Shown here one piece after another: positions 39,686-47,677 of a DNA stretch of 64,000 nt. The translations under genes and the position numbers were made by a program. Position 1 is the first letter of the stretch. Every line of letters starts with the position of its first letter. The notes beneath the pieces are model-generated. The model saw only the letters and a list, made by a program, of their open reading frames with translations. It ran no database searches and had not been told where the DNA came from. Source of the DNA: CALAED01 sp036555725 (lineage in GTDB: Bacteria; Actinomycetota; Actinomycetes; Streptosporangiales; Streptosporangiaceae); the NCBI GenBank assembly GCA_036555725.1, contig DATBKU010000068.1, forward strand, positions 49,511 through 113,510, in the 5' to 3' direction.

Positions 39686-41869
39686 TCACGGGTCGCGTGG
39701 GAGGCCGAGGATGCGCTCGCCGATGACGTTGAGGTTGATCTGCGTGGTGCCGCCGCCGATCGTCATCGCCCGGGAGGCCAGCGCGTAGTGGGTCCATCGG
39801 TGGTGCAGGTCCGCCGGCCCGCCCGGCCCTGCCCAGAGCGCGGCCGCGGACCCGAGCAGCTCGACGCCGTACTCCGTGACGTCCTGCGCGTGCTCCATGG
39901 CGATCAGCTTGCGTACGTTCGCGGTTGCGCCCGGGTCGGTGCCGGACAGCTGCTTGAGCGTGGCCCGCAGCCCGAGCAACTGGAGTGTGTGCGCGTCGCA
40001 GGCCAGCCGTCCGAGGTTTGCCCGGACGAGAGGGTCGGCGGCCAGCCCGAGCTCGCCGATCAGCTCGGTCAGCTGCGGGACGTCGCCGCCGAGCTGGAAG
40101 GAGGTGGTCAGCCCGACGCGCTCGTTGGCCAGGGTGTTGCGGGCCACCTTCCAGCCCTGGTTGACCGGGCCGACGACCATCGAGTCGGGGACGAACACGC
40201 CGTCGAGGAAGACTTCGTTGAAGACCGCATCGCCGGTGCACTCGCGCAGCGGTCTGATGTCGATGCCGTCGGCGGCCATGTCGACGAGGAAGTATGTGAT
40301 GCCCTCGTGCTTGGGCGCCGCCGGGTCGGTGCGGGCGATGCAGATGCCCCACTGCGCGTCGCGGGCCAGCGAGGTCCAGATCTTCTGGCCGGTGATCCGC
40401 CAGCCCCCCTCGACCTTCTCGGCCCTGGTGGACAGGCCGGCCAGGTCCGACCCGGCGCCCGGCTCGCTGAACAGCTGACACCAGATGACCTCGCCGCGCA
40501 GCGTCGGGCCGAGGAACCGCTCCTGCTGGTCCGCCGTGCCGTACTGCACCAGCGAGGGCACCACCCAGGCGCCGATCATGAGCGATACCGGGCGTACCTT
40601 GGCCCGCCGCAGCTCCTGCTGGATGACGATCTGCTCGACCGGCGCGGCGGCCCGCCCCCACGGCTTGGGCAGGTGCGGGGTCACCCAGCCCTCGCCGGCC
40701 ATGGCCGCCCGCTGGGCGGGGAGGTCCATGGCGGCCAGCTCCGCGACCCGCGCCCGGATCTCGGCCCGGATCGGGGCGGCGTCCGGCGGTAGCTCGATGT
40801 CCATGGGCCGGCGTACGCCATCGAGGACGAGCCCCGCGACGGTGTCGTGGCCGGCCGCCGCCCGCCCGGCCAGCGCGCGGAGAGTGAGGGCGCGCCGGTA
40901 GTAGAGGTGGGCCTCGTGCTCCCACGTGTAGCCGATGCCGCCGTGTACCTGCACGCAGTCCTCGGCGCAGCGCACCGCCGCGTCGGGGGCCACGGCGGCG
41001 GCCACGGCGGCGGCGTACGCCTGTTGGGCGGCTGGCTCCGCCTGGGCCCGGGCGGCGTCCCAGACCGCGGCACGGGCCCGTTCGAGCGCGACGAGCATCC
41101 ACGCGCACAGGTGCTTGATGCCCTGGAACTGGCCGATCGGACGGCCGAACTGTTCGCGCAGCTTCGCGTACGAGACGGCCGCGTCCAGCGCCCAGCCGGC
41201 GACGCCGCAGGCCTCGGCGCCAAGGATGACCGCGGCCAGGTCGCGTGGGTCCGGCACGTCGCGGAGCACTCGCTCCGCGGCGACCGTCACCCCGTCGAGC
41301 GAGACGGCGGCGACGCCGCGGGTGAGGTCGAGCGACTCGAGCGGAGTGATCGTGGCAGCCGCGGCGTCCACGACAACCCACTCCTCGCCCGTGTCGGTGG
41401 CGACGGGGAGGGTGAGCAGGTCGGCCAGGGCCGCGCCGAGCACGGGCTCGGTCATGCCCGTGACGATCAATCCTTGCTCACTGCGTCGTCCGGTGAGGCC
41501 GCCGGCGAGGCCCGCGGCGGCCGTCAGCGCGCCGTCGGCCACGTCGGCGAGCAGGCCCGCCGGAGCCTTGCCTGCGGCCGCGATGATCGCGCCGGCCAGC
41601 ACCGTGGGGACGTACGGGCCCGGTGCCAGCGCCCGGCCGAACTCCTCGACCGCGATGGCCAGCTCGACGAGCGAGAACCCCTGGCCGCCGTCCTCCTCCG
41701 GCAGGTGCAGGCCGAGCAGCCCTTGATCGGCGAGCGCGCCCCAGTACGCCGGGCGCTCTTCGGCGCCCTCGACCGCGGCCCGCAGGGCCTGGCGCGGTAC
41801 GTGCCGTTCGGCGAAGGCGCGTACGGAGGCGGCCAGGGCCTCGTGCTCCTCGGTCAAACCGATCGCCAT
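39686..41869 (-). CDS. Fused two-domain acyl-CoA dehydrogenase (FadE34-like)
   Basis: A 727-residue protein made of two acyl-CoA dehydrogenase domains. The first (about 1-345) has LGLHLPEEDGGQGFSLVELAI and FGRPIGQFQGIKHLCAWM...CVQVHGGIGYTWEH. The second (about 360-727) has QLFSEPGAGSDLAGLSTRAE and IGGGTTQINLNVIGERILGLPRDP. The fusion mirrors the alpha2beta2 FadE pairs of steroid catabolism and the single-chain FadE34 (Rv3573c, about 711 residues). It would introduce the 2,3 double bond in a steroid side-chain acyl-CoA. Substrate is inference. A degenerate AAC/GTT box lies about 50 bp upstream. Confidence 0.87.
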   Translation of the reverse strand: MAIGLTEEHEALAASVRAFAERHVPRQALRAAVEGAEERPAYWGALADQGLLGLHLPEEDGGQGFSLVELAIAVEEFGRALAPGPYVPTVLAGAIIAAAGKAPAGLLADVADGALTAAAGLAGGLTGRRSEQGLIVTGMTEPVLGAALADLLTLPVATDTGEEWVVVDAAAATITPLESLDLTRGVAAVSLDGVTVAAERVLRDVPDPRDLAAVILGAEACGVAGWALDAAVSYAKLREQFGRPIGQFQGIKHLCAWMLVALERARAAVWDAARAQAEPAAQQAYAAAVAAAVAPDAAVRCAEDCVQVHGGIGYTWEHEAHLYYRRALTLRALAGRAAAGHDTVAGLVLDGVRRPMDIELPPDAAPIRAEIRARVAELAAMDLPAQRAAMAGEGWVTPHLPKPWGRAAAPVEQIVIQQELRRAKVRPVSLMIGAWVVPSLVQYGTADQQERFLGPTLRGEVIWCQLFSEPGAGSDLAGLSTRAEKVEGGWRITGQKIWTSLARDAQWGICIARTDPAAPKHEGITYFLVDMAADGIDIRPLRECTGDAVFNEVFLDGVFVPDSMVVGPVNQGWKVARNTLANERVGLTTSFQLGGDVPQLTELIGELGLAADPLVRANLGRLACDAHTLQLLGLRATLKQLSGTDPGATANVRKLIAMEHAQDVTEYGVELLGSAAALWAGPGGPADLHHRWTHYALASRAMTIGGGTTQINLNVIGERILGLPRDP

Positions 41870-41907
41870 GATCCACCTCGTCTCGCTCGGCGTACGCCGC
41901 AGCCTAT

Positions 41908-41921
41908 TAGAACGAGGTTCG
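41908..41921. promoter_or_regulatory. Degenerate AAC/GTT repeat upstream of the fused dehydrogenase
   Basis: TAGAACGAGGTTCG has the AAC and GTT half-sites separated by three bases instead of the two in KstR sites. It lies 38 bp upstream of the ATG at 41869. It may be a weak site of the same regulator or chance. Confidence 0.3.
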
Positions 41922-41962
41922 GTTCAACAGCGGCCGCCCGGGACGCGTGCCGACGACGGCGG

Positions 41963-43237
41963 TCAGGAGGTGACCTTCAGCGAGCCGAACACGTAGTTGA
42001 AGTCGGGCCACAGGTTGCGGTTCGTGTTGGGCAGCGCCATGAAGATCACGGCCGGGCTGGCACGGCCGGTGTCAACCACCGCGAGGGCCATGACCTCGGC
42101 CGTCGACTTGATGCCCGGCTTGTGATACCCGATGTACGAACCGATCAGCCAGCCCTTGTGCCCGTCGACCGTGAGCCGCTGCGAGGCCAGGTCGCGGGTC
42201 TTGTGCGGGAAGGCGTAGAACCGGGCCTCGTACTCCTTGGCGAGCGCCGCGGCCGCCGCGCGCTCCGTGCCAGGCCCGCTGTAGAGGTCCCGCTGCGCCG
42301 CGCTGAGCGTGCCGCTGAGCAGCTGGCCGTACCACGTCGGCCGGCCACCGCGCTCCTCGGTCACCACGACCTGCTGACCCGACCAGCCCAGCTTGCCGAG
42401 ACCGCTCTTGGCCGTGGGGATCCCCCAGGGCGCGCCCAACCGCGGGTAAGCCACCCCGGCGAGCCGGTCCGGGAGCACGCCGACAGCCCTGCTGTGCCGG
42501 CCGCGGAAGCTGATCAGCGGCTTGTCGGCCGGCACCTTCACGTCCGGCGCCTGGGCGGACGGCGACGTCGCGCCCGCCGGCCTGTTGCCCTCGTCCGTAC
42601 CGCCGGACGTACCGTCCGAGCCGGACGACTTGAGGAAGTACACGGCCGCCGCCGCGAGCAGCGCGACGACCAGCAGCCCGACGCCGCCGTACAGCATGAG
42701 CCGCGACCGGCCCTCGTCTTCTTCGCCGTCCGGACCCCATGGGTTCGTTCCGCCCGACGGGCCGGGCCCGGGGGTCTTATCGCGCCCGCCGTTCATCTCC
42801 TCGCGCATCCACTCGGGCAGGCGCAGGTTGCCGCTGCTCGGCGTGCCAGGCTTCGGCGGCGTGCTCGGGCCGGACGGCGTGACCGGCGCGTAGCGGGGAT
42901 CGCCCGGGCCGTGGTCACCGTCGAACAGCTGCCGCTCCCACGGGCCGGCCTGACTTGGGCCGGCCTGACTTGGGCCGGCCTCCCGTACCGGCTCGGCGGC
43001 CGGTGTCGGTGTCGCTGTCGGTATGGCGGCCGGTTCCTCGAACGCCGGACGTGACCGGTCGTTTACGGGCGGTGCGGCCGCCCCGTAAGCCTGGGCTCCG
43101 GGGCCCGCCTCCGGGGGCTTTGGCTCCGTGTTGACCTGGGGAATCGGTGCTGTACTGCGGTCGGTCGTCTCGTCATCGCTGGTGCTGCCGGCCGGCCTAC
43201 TGCTCCACCGGCCGCCGAGCTCCCCCTCATCGGACAT
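41963..43237 (-). CDS. Pro-rich single-pass membrane protein with exterior domain
   Basis: A 424-residue protein. Residues 1-180 are disordered, rich in Pro, Gly, Ser and Glu, and contain a QAGPS tandem repeat. A helix, LMLYGGVGLLVVALLAAAAVYFL (about 181-203), is followed by a Gly/Ser/Thr linker. The C-terminal ~190 residues form an exterior domain with KGWLIGSYIGYHKPGIKSTAEVMALAVVDTG. The layout resembles many actinobacterial envelope proteins of unknown function. I do not recognise the domain. The next gene on this strand, EI24-like, lies 45 bp upstream. Confidence 0.72.
   Translation of the reverse strand: MSDEGELGGRWSSRPAGSTSDDETTDRSTAPIPQVNTEPKPPEAGPGAQAYGAAAPPVNDRSRPAFEEPAAIPTATPTPAAEPVREAGPSQAGPSQAGPWERQLFDGDHGPGDPRYAPVTPSGPSTPPKPGTPSSGNLRLPEWMREEMNGGRDKTPGPGPSGGTNPWGPDGEEDEGRSRLMLYGGVGLLVVALLAAAAVYFLKSSGSDGTSGGTDEGNRPAGATSPSAQAPDVKVPADKPLISFRGRHSRAVGVLPDRLAGVAYPRLGAPWGIPTAKSGLGKLGWSGQQVVVTEERGGRPTWYGQLLSGTLSAAQRDLYSGPGTERAAAAALAKEYEARFYAFPHKTRDLASQRLTVDGHKGWLIGSYIGYHKPGIKSTAEVMALAVVDTGRASPAVIFMALPNTNRNLWPDFNYVFGSLKVTS
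42942..42981. repeat. 15-bp tandem repeat, 2.7 copies, in a coding region
   Basis: GGGCCGGCCTGACTT occurs twice exactly (42942-42956, 42957-42971), followed by ten bases of a third copy. On the coding strand it adds QAGPS units in the disordered N-terminal region. The exact identity points to recent slippage. Confidence 0.85.
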
Positions 43238-43282
43238 GCGGCACAGGTTACGCGAAGATCAACAAGTCTGGCGCCACAGCAA

Positions 43283-44056
43283 TCACACCTCTACAACGTC
43301 TTCACTCAGCTGTTCCCTAGCCAGCAATGTCCCACCCGCTACCGCGCCGGGCATCGCGAACACGGCGCCGAGCGGGATGAGAAACACGACGAACACGACC
43401 GCGCCGAAGCCCACGGCGAGCGGGCGCCGGCGGCGCAGCCGGGCGAACCGGTCGCGGCGGCGCAGCCCGCGCCGCTGCAGCGCGATGGCGGTGAGCTCGC
43501 CGCAGAGGAAGTAGCCGGACACGCACGCGGCGGCGACGGGCACCACGGTCTGGCCGACAACGGGGAGGAAGCCGAGTGCGAAGAACACGACGGCGAACAC
43601 CAGCGCGATGACACCGATCACGATGGCGTCGCCGATCCCGCGCAGCAGCTGGACGATCAATGGCACGTCGGCCTCCGGCGGCGCGCCGCCCGCCGACTCC
43701 TCGACCCGTACCGCCAGCCGTTCGTAGAAGGGCTCGCCGACGAGCAGGGTCAGCGCGGTGAAGGTGACCACGGCGAACAGCGCGCCCGCGCCCACGATCC
43801 CGAGCCCCGCGATGACCCGTACGGTCTGCCGCGCACCCTCGGACCAGTGGTCGGCGAAGGGCGTGACCGCCTCGGCGAGGTCGTCGGCGTACACGATGAG
43901 CACAGCCAGCGCGGCCGCGTAGATCACCAATGCGATCAGCGCGGGGATCAGCCCGAACAGCCACTGCCGCGGGTGCCGGGCGGTCCAGCCGAGCCCGCGC
44001 AGGAAGTACCCGACCCCGGCGACGACGTCACGCAGCGCTCTGCCCACCGCCCACAC
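43283..44056 (-). CDS. EI24-domain (CysZ-like) membrane protein
   Basis: A 257-residue membrane protein with about six helices. It starts DVVAGVGYFLRGLGWTARHPRQWLFGLIPALIALVIY and contains FTALTLLVGEPFYERLA and LGFLPVVGQTVVPVAAACVSGYFLCGE. These are the hallmarks of the EI24/CysZ-like family (DUF540), some of which move sulfate. Function here is unknown. It lies 1 bp from the HTH regulator gene stop at 44058 on the same strand, so they may be co-transcribed. Confidence 0.8.
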   Translation of the reverse strand: MWAVGRALRDVVAGVGYFLRGLGWTARHPRQWLFGLIPALIALVIYAAALAVLIVYADDLAEAVTPFADHWSEGARQTVRVIAGLGIVGAGALFAVVTFTALTLLVGEPFYERLAVRVEESAGGAPPEADVPLIVQLLRGIGDAIVIGVIALVFAVVFFALGFLPVVGQTVVPVAAACVSGYFLCGELTAIALQRRGLRRRDRFARLRRRRPLAVGFGAVVFVVFLIPLGAVFAMPGAVAGGTLLAREQLSEDVVEV

Positions 44057-44057
44057 A

Positions 44058-44945
44058 CTAGAGCGAAACGCGCTCCCCTGTACGGGCGCCGGACCCGGTC
44101 TCCGCGGACAGGCCGTCCAGCAACTGAAGCGCCGCCGCGGAGGGCGAGCCGGGCTCGGCGGTGAGCACCACCACGCGCTGTCCCGGGTCGTCCGGCAGCA
44201 CCATGAGCTGCTCGGTCAGCGTCAACGGGCCGACCAGCGAATGGCGCAGCTCCCTGGTGGCGTACACGCAGTCGCGCACCGGGTGCGCCGCCCACAGCGC
44301 GGCGAACTCCTGGCTATGCACGGTCAGCTCGCCGATCAGCGCGGTCAGCTGCGGGTCGTCGGGGTACCGGCCGGCGGTGAGCCGCAGGTAGGCGACCCCG
44401 TCGCTGGCCTTGCGCTTGATGTCCGCGTACAGGTCGCGATAGTGCGGGTCGAGGAAGGTCATGCGCACCAGATTGGGGCGGTCGGCGGGCCGGTGCGGGC
44501 TCTCGAAGTCGAGGTGCGCGGCGAGCAGCGCGTGCGCCATCCGGTTCCAGGCGAGCACGTCGCACCGCCGGCCGATGACCAGCGCGGGCACGCTGTCGAA
44601 CGATTCGATCATGTGCCGCATCGCCGGGCGGAGCCGCTCGGGGCGGGCGCGCCGTCGCGTCGGCCGGGTGGGCTGGGCCAGACCATGCAGATGGGCCCGC
44701 TCGTCCTCGTCCAGCCGCAACACACGGGCGAGCGCGTCGAGCACGGCGTCAGAGGCGTTCTGGCTCTGCCCCTGCTCGAGGCGGGTGTAGTACGCCACGC
44801 TGACCCCGGCGAGCTGGGCCAGTTCCTCGCGACGCAGCCCCGGCACACGACGGCGCCCGCCGTACACGGTCAGCCCGACGTCCTCCGGCTGCAGCCGAGC
44901 CCTGCGCGACCGCAGGAACTCCCCCAATTCGGCACGTTGCTCCAT
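44058..44945 (-). CDS. HTH transcriptional regulator with MmyB-like ligand-binding domain
   Basis: A 295-residue protein. The N-terminal XRE HTH reads GLRREELAQLAGVSVAYYTRLEQGQSQNASDAVLDALARVL, and the rest matches the MmyB-like/PAS-like effector domain (ALVIGRRCDVLAWNRMAHALL, VRMTFLDPHYRDLYADW-like). Such regulators commonly stand next to and repress MFS pumps or dehydrogenases. I start it at ATG 44945 (MEQRAELGEFLRSRRA). It is divergent from the MFS exporter at 45135 with 189 bp between, and that gene is its likely target. Confidence 0.87.
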   Translation of the reverse strand: MEQRAELGEFLRSRRARLQPEDVGLTVYGGRRRVPGLRREELAQLAGVSVAYYTRLEQGQSQNASDAVLDALARVLRLDEDERAHLHGLAQPTRPTRRRARPERLRPAMRHMIESFDSVPALVIGRRCDVLAWNRMAHALLAAHLDFESPHRPADRPNLVRMTFLDPHYRDLYADIKRKASDGVAYLRLTAGRYPDDPQLTALIGELTVHSQEFAALWAAHPVRDCVYATRELRHSLVGPLTLTEQLMVLPDDPGQRVVVLTAEPGSPSAAALQLLDGLSAETGSGARTGERVSL

Positions 44946-45134
44946 GCCGTCCACTTTTACCCGACGTAGCGCCGGATCGAATGGGCCGAGCGTGACCCTG
45001 CCAGTAGTAGGAACCGCGTGCGTACGCAAAGCAGAGGGCTGGGTACGCAGCGCCGGGTCGCGGACGCTCGAGATCGATGGAGCCGACCGGCTCCCGACCG
45101 TCTACTCGTCTACGACGATTGCGAAAGGTTCTCG

Positions 45135-46580
45135 ATGTCGGTTCTGGCCGAGGTGCCCCGCACACCCAGCCCGTCTGCACCGGAGCGCATGACCAGGCGG
45201 CACCGCCTGATTCTGGTGTTGTTGCTCGGCGCGCAGTTCATGCTCGCCGCGGACTTTTCCATCCTCAACGTCGCCCTGCCCGCCGTCGGTAAGGGGCTGG
45301 GCTTCAGCCTCGCCAACCTGCAATGGATCGCGACCGCGTTCGCGCTGCCGGCGGCCGGGTTCACATTGCTGTTCGGCCGGGTCGCCGACCTGATCGGCCG
45401 CCGTCGACTGTTCCTGACCGGCCTGGCGTTGCTGGTCGCGGCGTCGTTCGTGGGCGGGCTCGCCGCGTCCCCGGCCATGCTGCTGACCGCGCGCGTGACG
45501 CAGGGGTTCGCCACCGCGATCACCACGCCGGCCGCGCTGTCGCTGCTCACCACGTCCTTCCCGGAAGGGCCGCTGCGGGAGCGGGCGCTGGGGCTGAACG
45601 GCGCGCTGCTGTCGTCCGGTTTCACCTTCGGCGCGTTGTTCGGCGGACTGCTCACCGACCTGTTCAGCTGGCGCTGGGCGTTCCTCATCAACGTGCCGAT
45701 CGGCGCGCTCATCCTGGTCGCCGCCCCGATGCTCGTCGGGGAGAGCCGCCATCCGGACCGGCCGCGGCTGGATGTGCCCGGTGCGGTTACCGTGACGGCC
45801 GGGCTGCTCACCCTTGTGTACGGCATCACGCAGGCGGGCCGCGCGGGCTGGGGCAGCCGTACCGCCCAGGTGACGCTCCTCGCGGGGGTCGTCCTGCTCG
45901 TGGCGTTCTGGTTGATCGAACGGCGCGCCGCCGCGCCACTGGCCTCGATCACTGTGCTGACCCGGCGGACGGTCACCTGGGGCAACGTCGGCGGTCTGCT
46001 CGCATTCGGCATGGCCAGCGCGACTGTGTTCATGATGACGGTCTATTTGCAGCAGGTGCTCGGCTACTCCCCGCTGGTCGCCGGCGTCGCGCTCGGCGTG
46101 CCCGGCGCGGCGGCGTTCGTGAGCGGTCTCGTCTCGTCTCGGTTCATCGCCCGGATCGGCAGCCGTCGGGCGTTGATCGCGGGCCTGTTGACGCAGGCCC
46201 TGCCGTTCATGAGCCTGTCGCTGCTGGGGACGCACAAGAGCGGCGTCGCCTTGGTGCTCGGCGCCTGCGGCGTCGGATTCTTCGGCCACGTCCTCGCCAT
46301 CGTCGCCTACACCGTGACCGCGACATCGGGCCTGCCGAACGAGGAGCAGGGCCTGGCGACCGGGCTGACCACCATGACCCAGCAGGTCGCTCTCACGCTC
46401 GGCATCCCGGTCCTGAGCGCGATTGCCACGGCCCGGTCGCACGCGCTGGCCGGCACGGTGTCCGCAACGGACGCCGTGCTCGGCGGGATTCACGCCGCGA
46501 TCCTCGCCAATGTCGCCATCACCCTGGTCGGCGTGCTGCTGATCGGTCTCTTCCTGCGCCGAACCACCGTCGTACGCTGA
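45135..46580 (+). CDS. MFS drug exporter, DHA2 (EmrB/QacA) family
   Basis: A 481-residue transporter with about fourteen helices. Motif A is GRVADLIGRRRLFLTG, and the antiporter motif C region is ALLSSGFTFGALFGGLL. ATG 45135 matches the start of the cytoplasmic N-terminus. It should export drugs or dyes by proton antiport. Adjacent divergent HTH regulator suggests ligand-induced expression. Confidence 0.88.
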   Translation: MSVLAEVPRTPSPSAPERMTRRHRLILVLLLGAQFMLAADFSILNVALPAVGKGLGFSLANLQWIATAFALPAAGFTLLFGRVADLIGRRRLFLTGLALLVAASFVGGLAASPAMLLTARVTQGFATAITTPAALSLLTTSFPEGPLRERALGLNGALLSSGFTFGALFGGLLTDLFSWRWAFLINVPIGALILVAAPMLVGESRHPDRPRLDVPGAVTVTAGLLTLVYGITQAGRAGWGSRTAQVTLLAGVVLLVAFWLIERRAAAPLASITVLTRRTVTWGNVGGLLAFGMASATVFMMTVYLQQVLGYSPLVAGVALGVPGAAAFVSGLVSSRFIARIGSRRALIAGLLTQALPFMSLSLLGTHKSGVALVLGACGVGFFGHVLAIVAYTVTATSGLPNEEQGLATGLTTMTQQVALTLGIPVLSAIATARSHALAGTVSATDAVLGGIHAAILANVAITLVGVLLIGLFLRRTTVVR

Positions 46581-46714
46581 CCGCCGCCTCGAGGTGCAAC
46601 TCCGCCGGTCCCGGCGGGGTTCACCTATAAGTCGGTGAGATCACGGACCGCAGGAGGCGAGCCCGGCTCATGGTTCGGCAGTTGTCGAAATATCCACGTC
46701 CTACAGTTCCTCGC

Positions 46715-47677
46715 ATGAAGCAGCGCCCGGAACAGCGCACGGAACGGGGGGCCGCGGCGCCGACCGGCATGGAGCGCCGTGCGCTGATCGCGGCGGGCGT
46801 CACCGTGCTGCTGTGGGCGTCGGCGTTCATCGCGATCCGCTCCGCGGGACACCATTACTCCCCCGGCGCGCTGGCGCTGGGCCGGCTGCTCACGGGCTCG
46901 GTGGCGCTCGGCGCCATCGCGCTGGTCCGCCGCGTGGGCCTGCCGCCGCGCGCCGCCTGGCCCGGCATCGTGGTGTCCGGGGTGCTGTGGTTCGGCCTCT
47001 ACTCGTTCTCGCTGAGCTGGGCCGAGCGGGAGGTGGACGCCGGCACGGCCGCGCTGGTCGTGAACGTCGGTCCGATCCTGATCGCGCTGCTCAGCGGCTG
47101 GCTGCTCCAGGAGGGGTTCCCGCCCCGGCTGCTCACCGGGCTGGCGGTGTCGTTCGCCGGCGCCGCCGTGGTGGGCCTGTCGATGTCCGGCGGCGGCCGT
47201 TCGTCGATCGTCGGCGTGCTGCTGTGCCTGATCGCCGCGGTGGCGTACGCGGCCGGCGTCGTCGGCCAGAAGCCCGCGCTGCGGCATGCCTCCGCGCTGC
47301 AAGTCACCACGTTCGGCTGCGTGACCGGCGCGGTGGCCTGCCTGCCGTTCTCGGGTCAGTTCGTGTCGGCGGTCGCCAATGCCCCGGCGTCCGCCACACT
47401 GAACGTGCTCTACCTGGGCGTGTTCCCGACGGCGGTGGCGTTCACCACCTGGGCGTACGCGCTCGCCCGCACCTCGGCGGGGAAGATGGGCGCGACGACG
47501 TACGCCGCCCCGCCGCTCGTGGTGCTCATGTCGTGGGCGGCGCTGGGCGAGGTCCCCGGCTGGCTGACGCTCGGCGGCGGGGTGCTCTGCCTCGCGGGGG
47601 TGGCCATCTCCCGTCGGCGCGGGCGCGCGGCTGCCGTACCGGTCATCCCCCGTGAGCCCCGTGAAATGGCGTCGTGA
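46715..47677 (+). CDS. EamA-family (DMT) transporter
   Basis: A 320-residue protein with ten hydrophobic helices in two EamA repeats. Landmarks are LLWASAFIAIRSAGHHYSPGALALGRLL in the first repeat and SFAGAAVVGLSMSGGG near its end, then VFPTAVAFTTWAYALARTSAGKMGATTYAAPPLVVLMSW in the second. Family members export amino acids or other metabolites. ATG 46715 is chosen because it begins the short basic N-terminus. Its 3' end overlaps the converging multicopper oxidase gene by 35 bp. Confidence 0.87.
   Translation: MKQRPEQRTERGAAAPTGMERRALIAAGVTVLLWASAFIAIRSAGHHYSPGALALGRLLTGSVALGAIALVRRVGLPPRAAWPGIVVSGVLWFGLYSFSLSWAEREVDAGTAALVVNVGPILIALLSGWLLQEGFPPRLLTGLAVSFAGAAVVGLSMSGGGRSSIVGVLLCLIAAVAYAAGVVGQKPALRHASALQVTTFGCVTGAVACLPFSGQFVSAVANAPASATLNVLYLGVFPTAVAFTTWAYALARTSAGKMGATTYAAPPLVVLMSWAALGEVPGWLTLGGGVLCLAGVAISRRRGRAAAVPVIPREPREMAS

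Noticed and set aside
40847..43054. 735-codon forward open frame over the dehydrogenase and Pro-rich protein
   Set aside because: Antisense to a well-marked acyl-CoA dehydrogenase; no ribosome site or domain.
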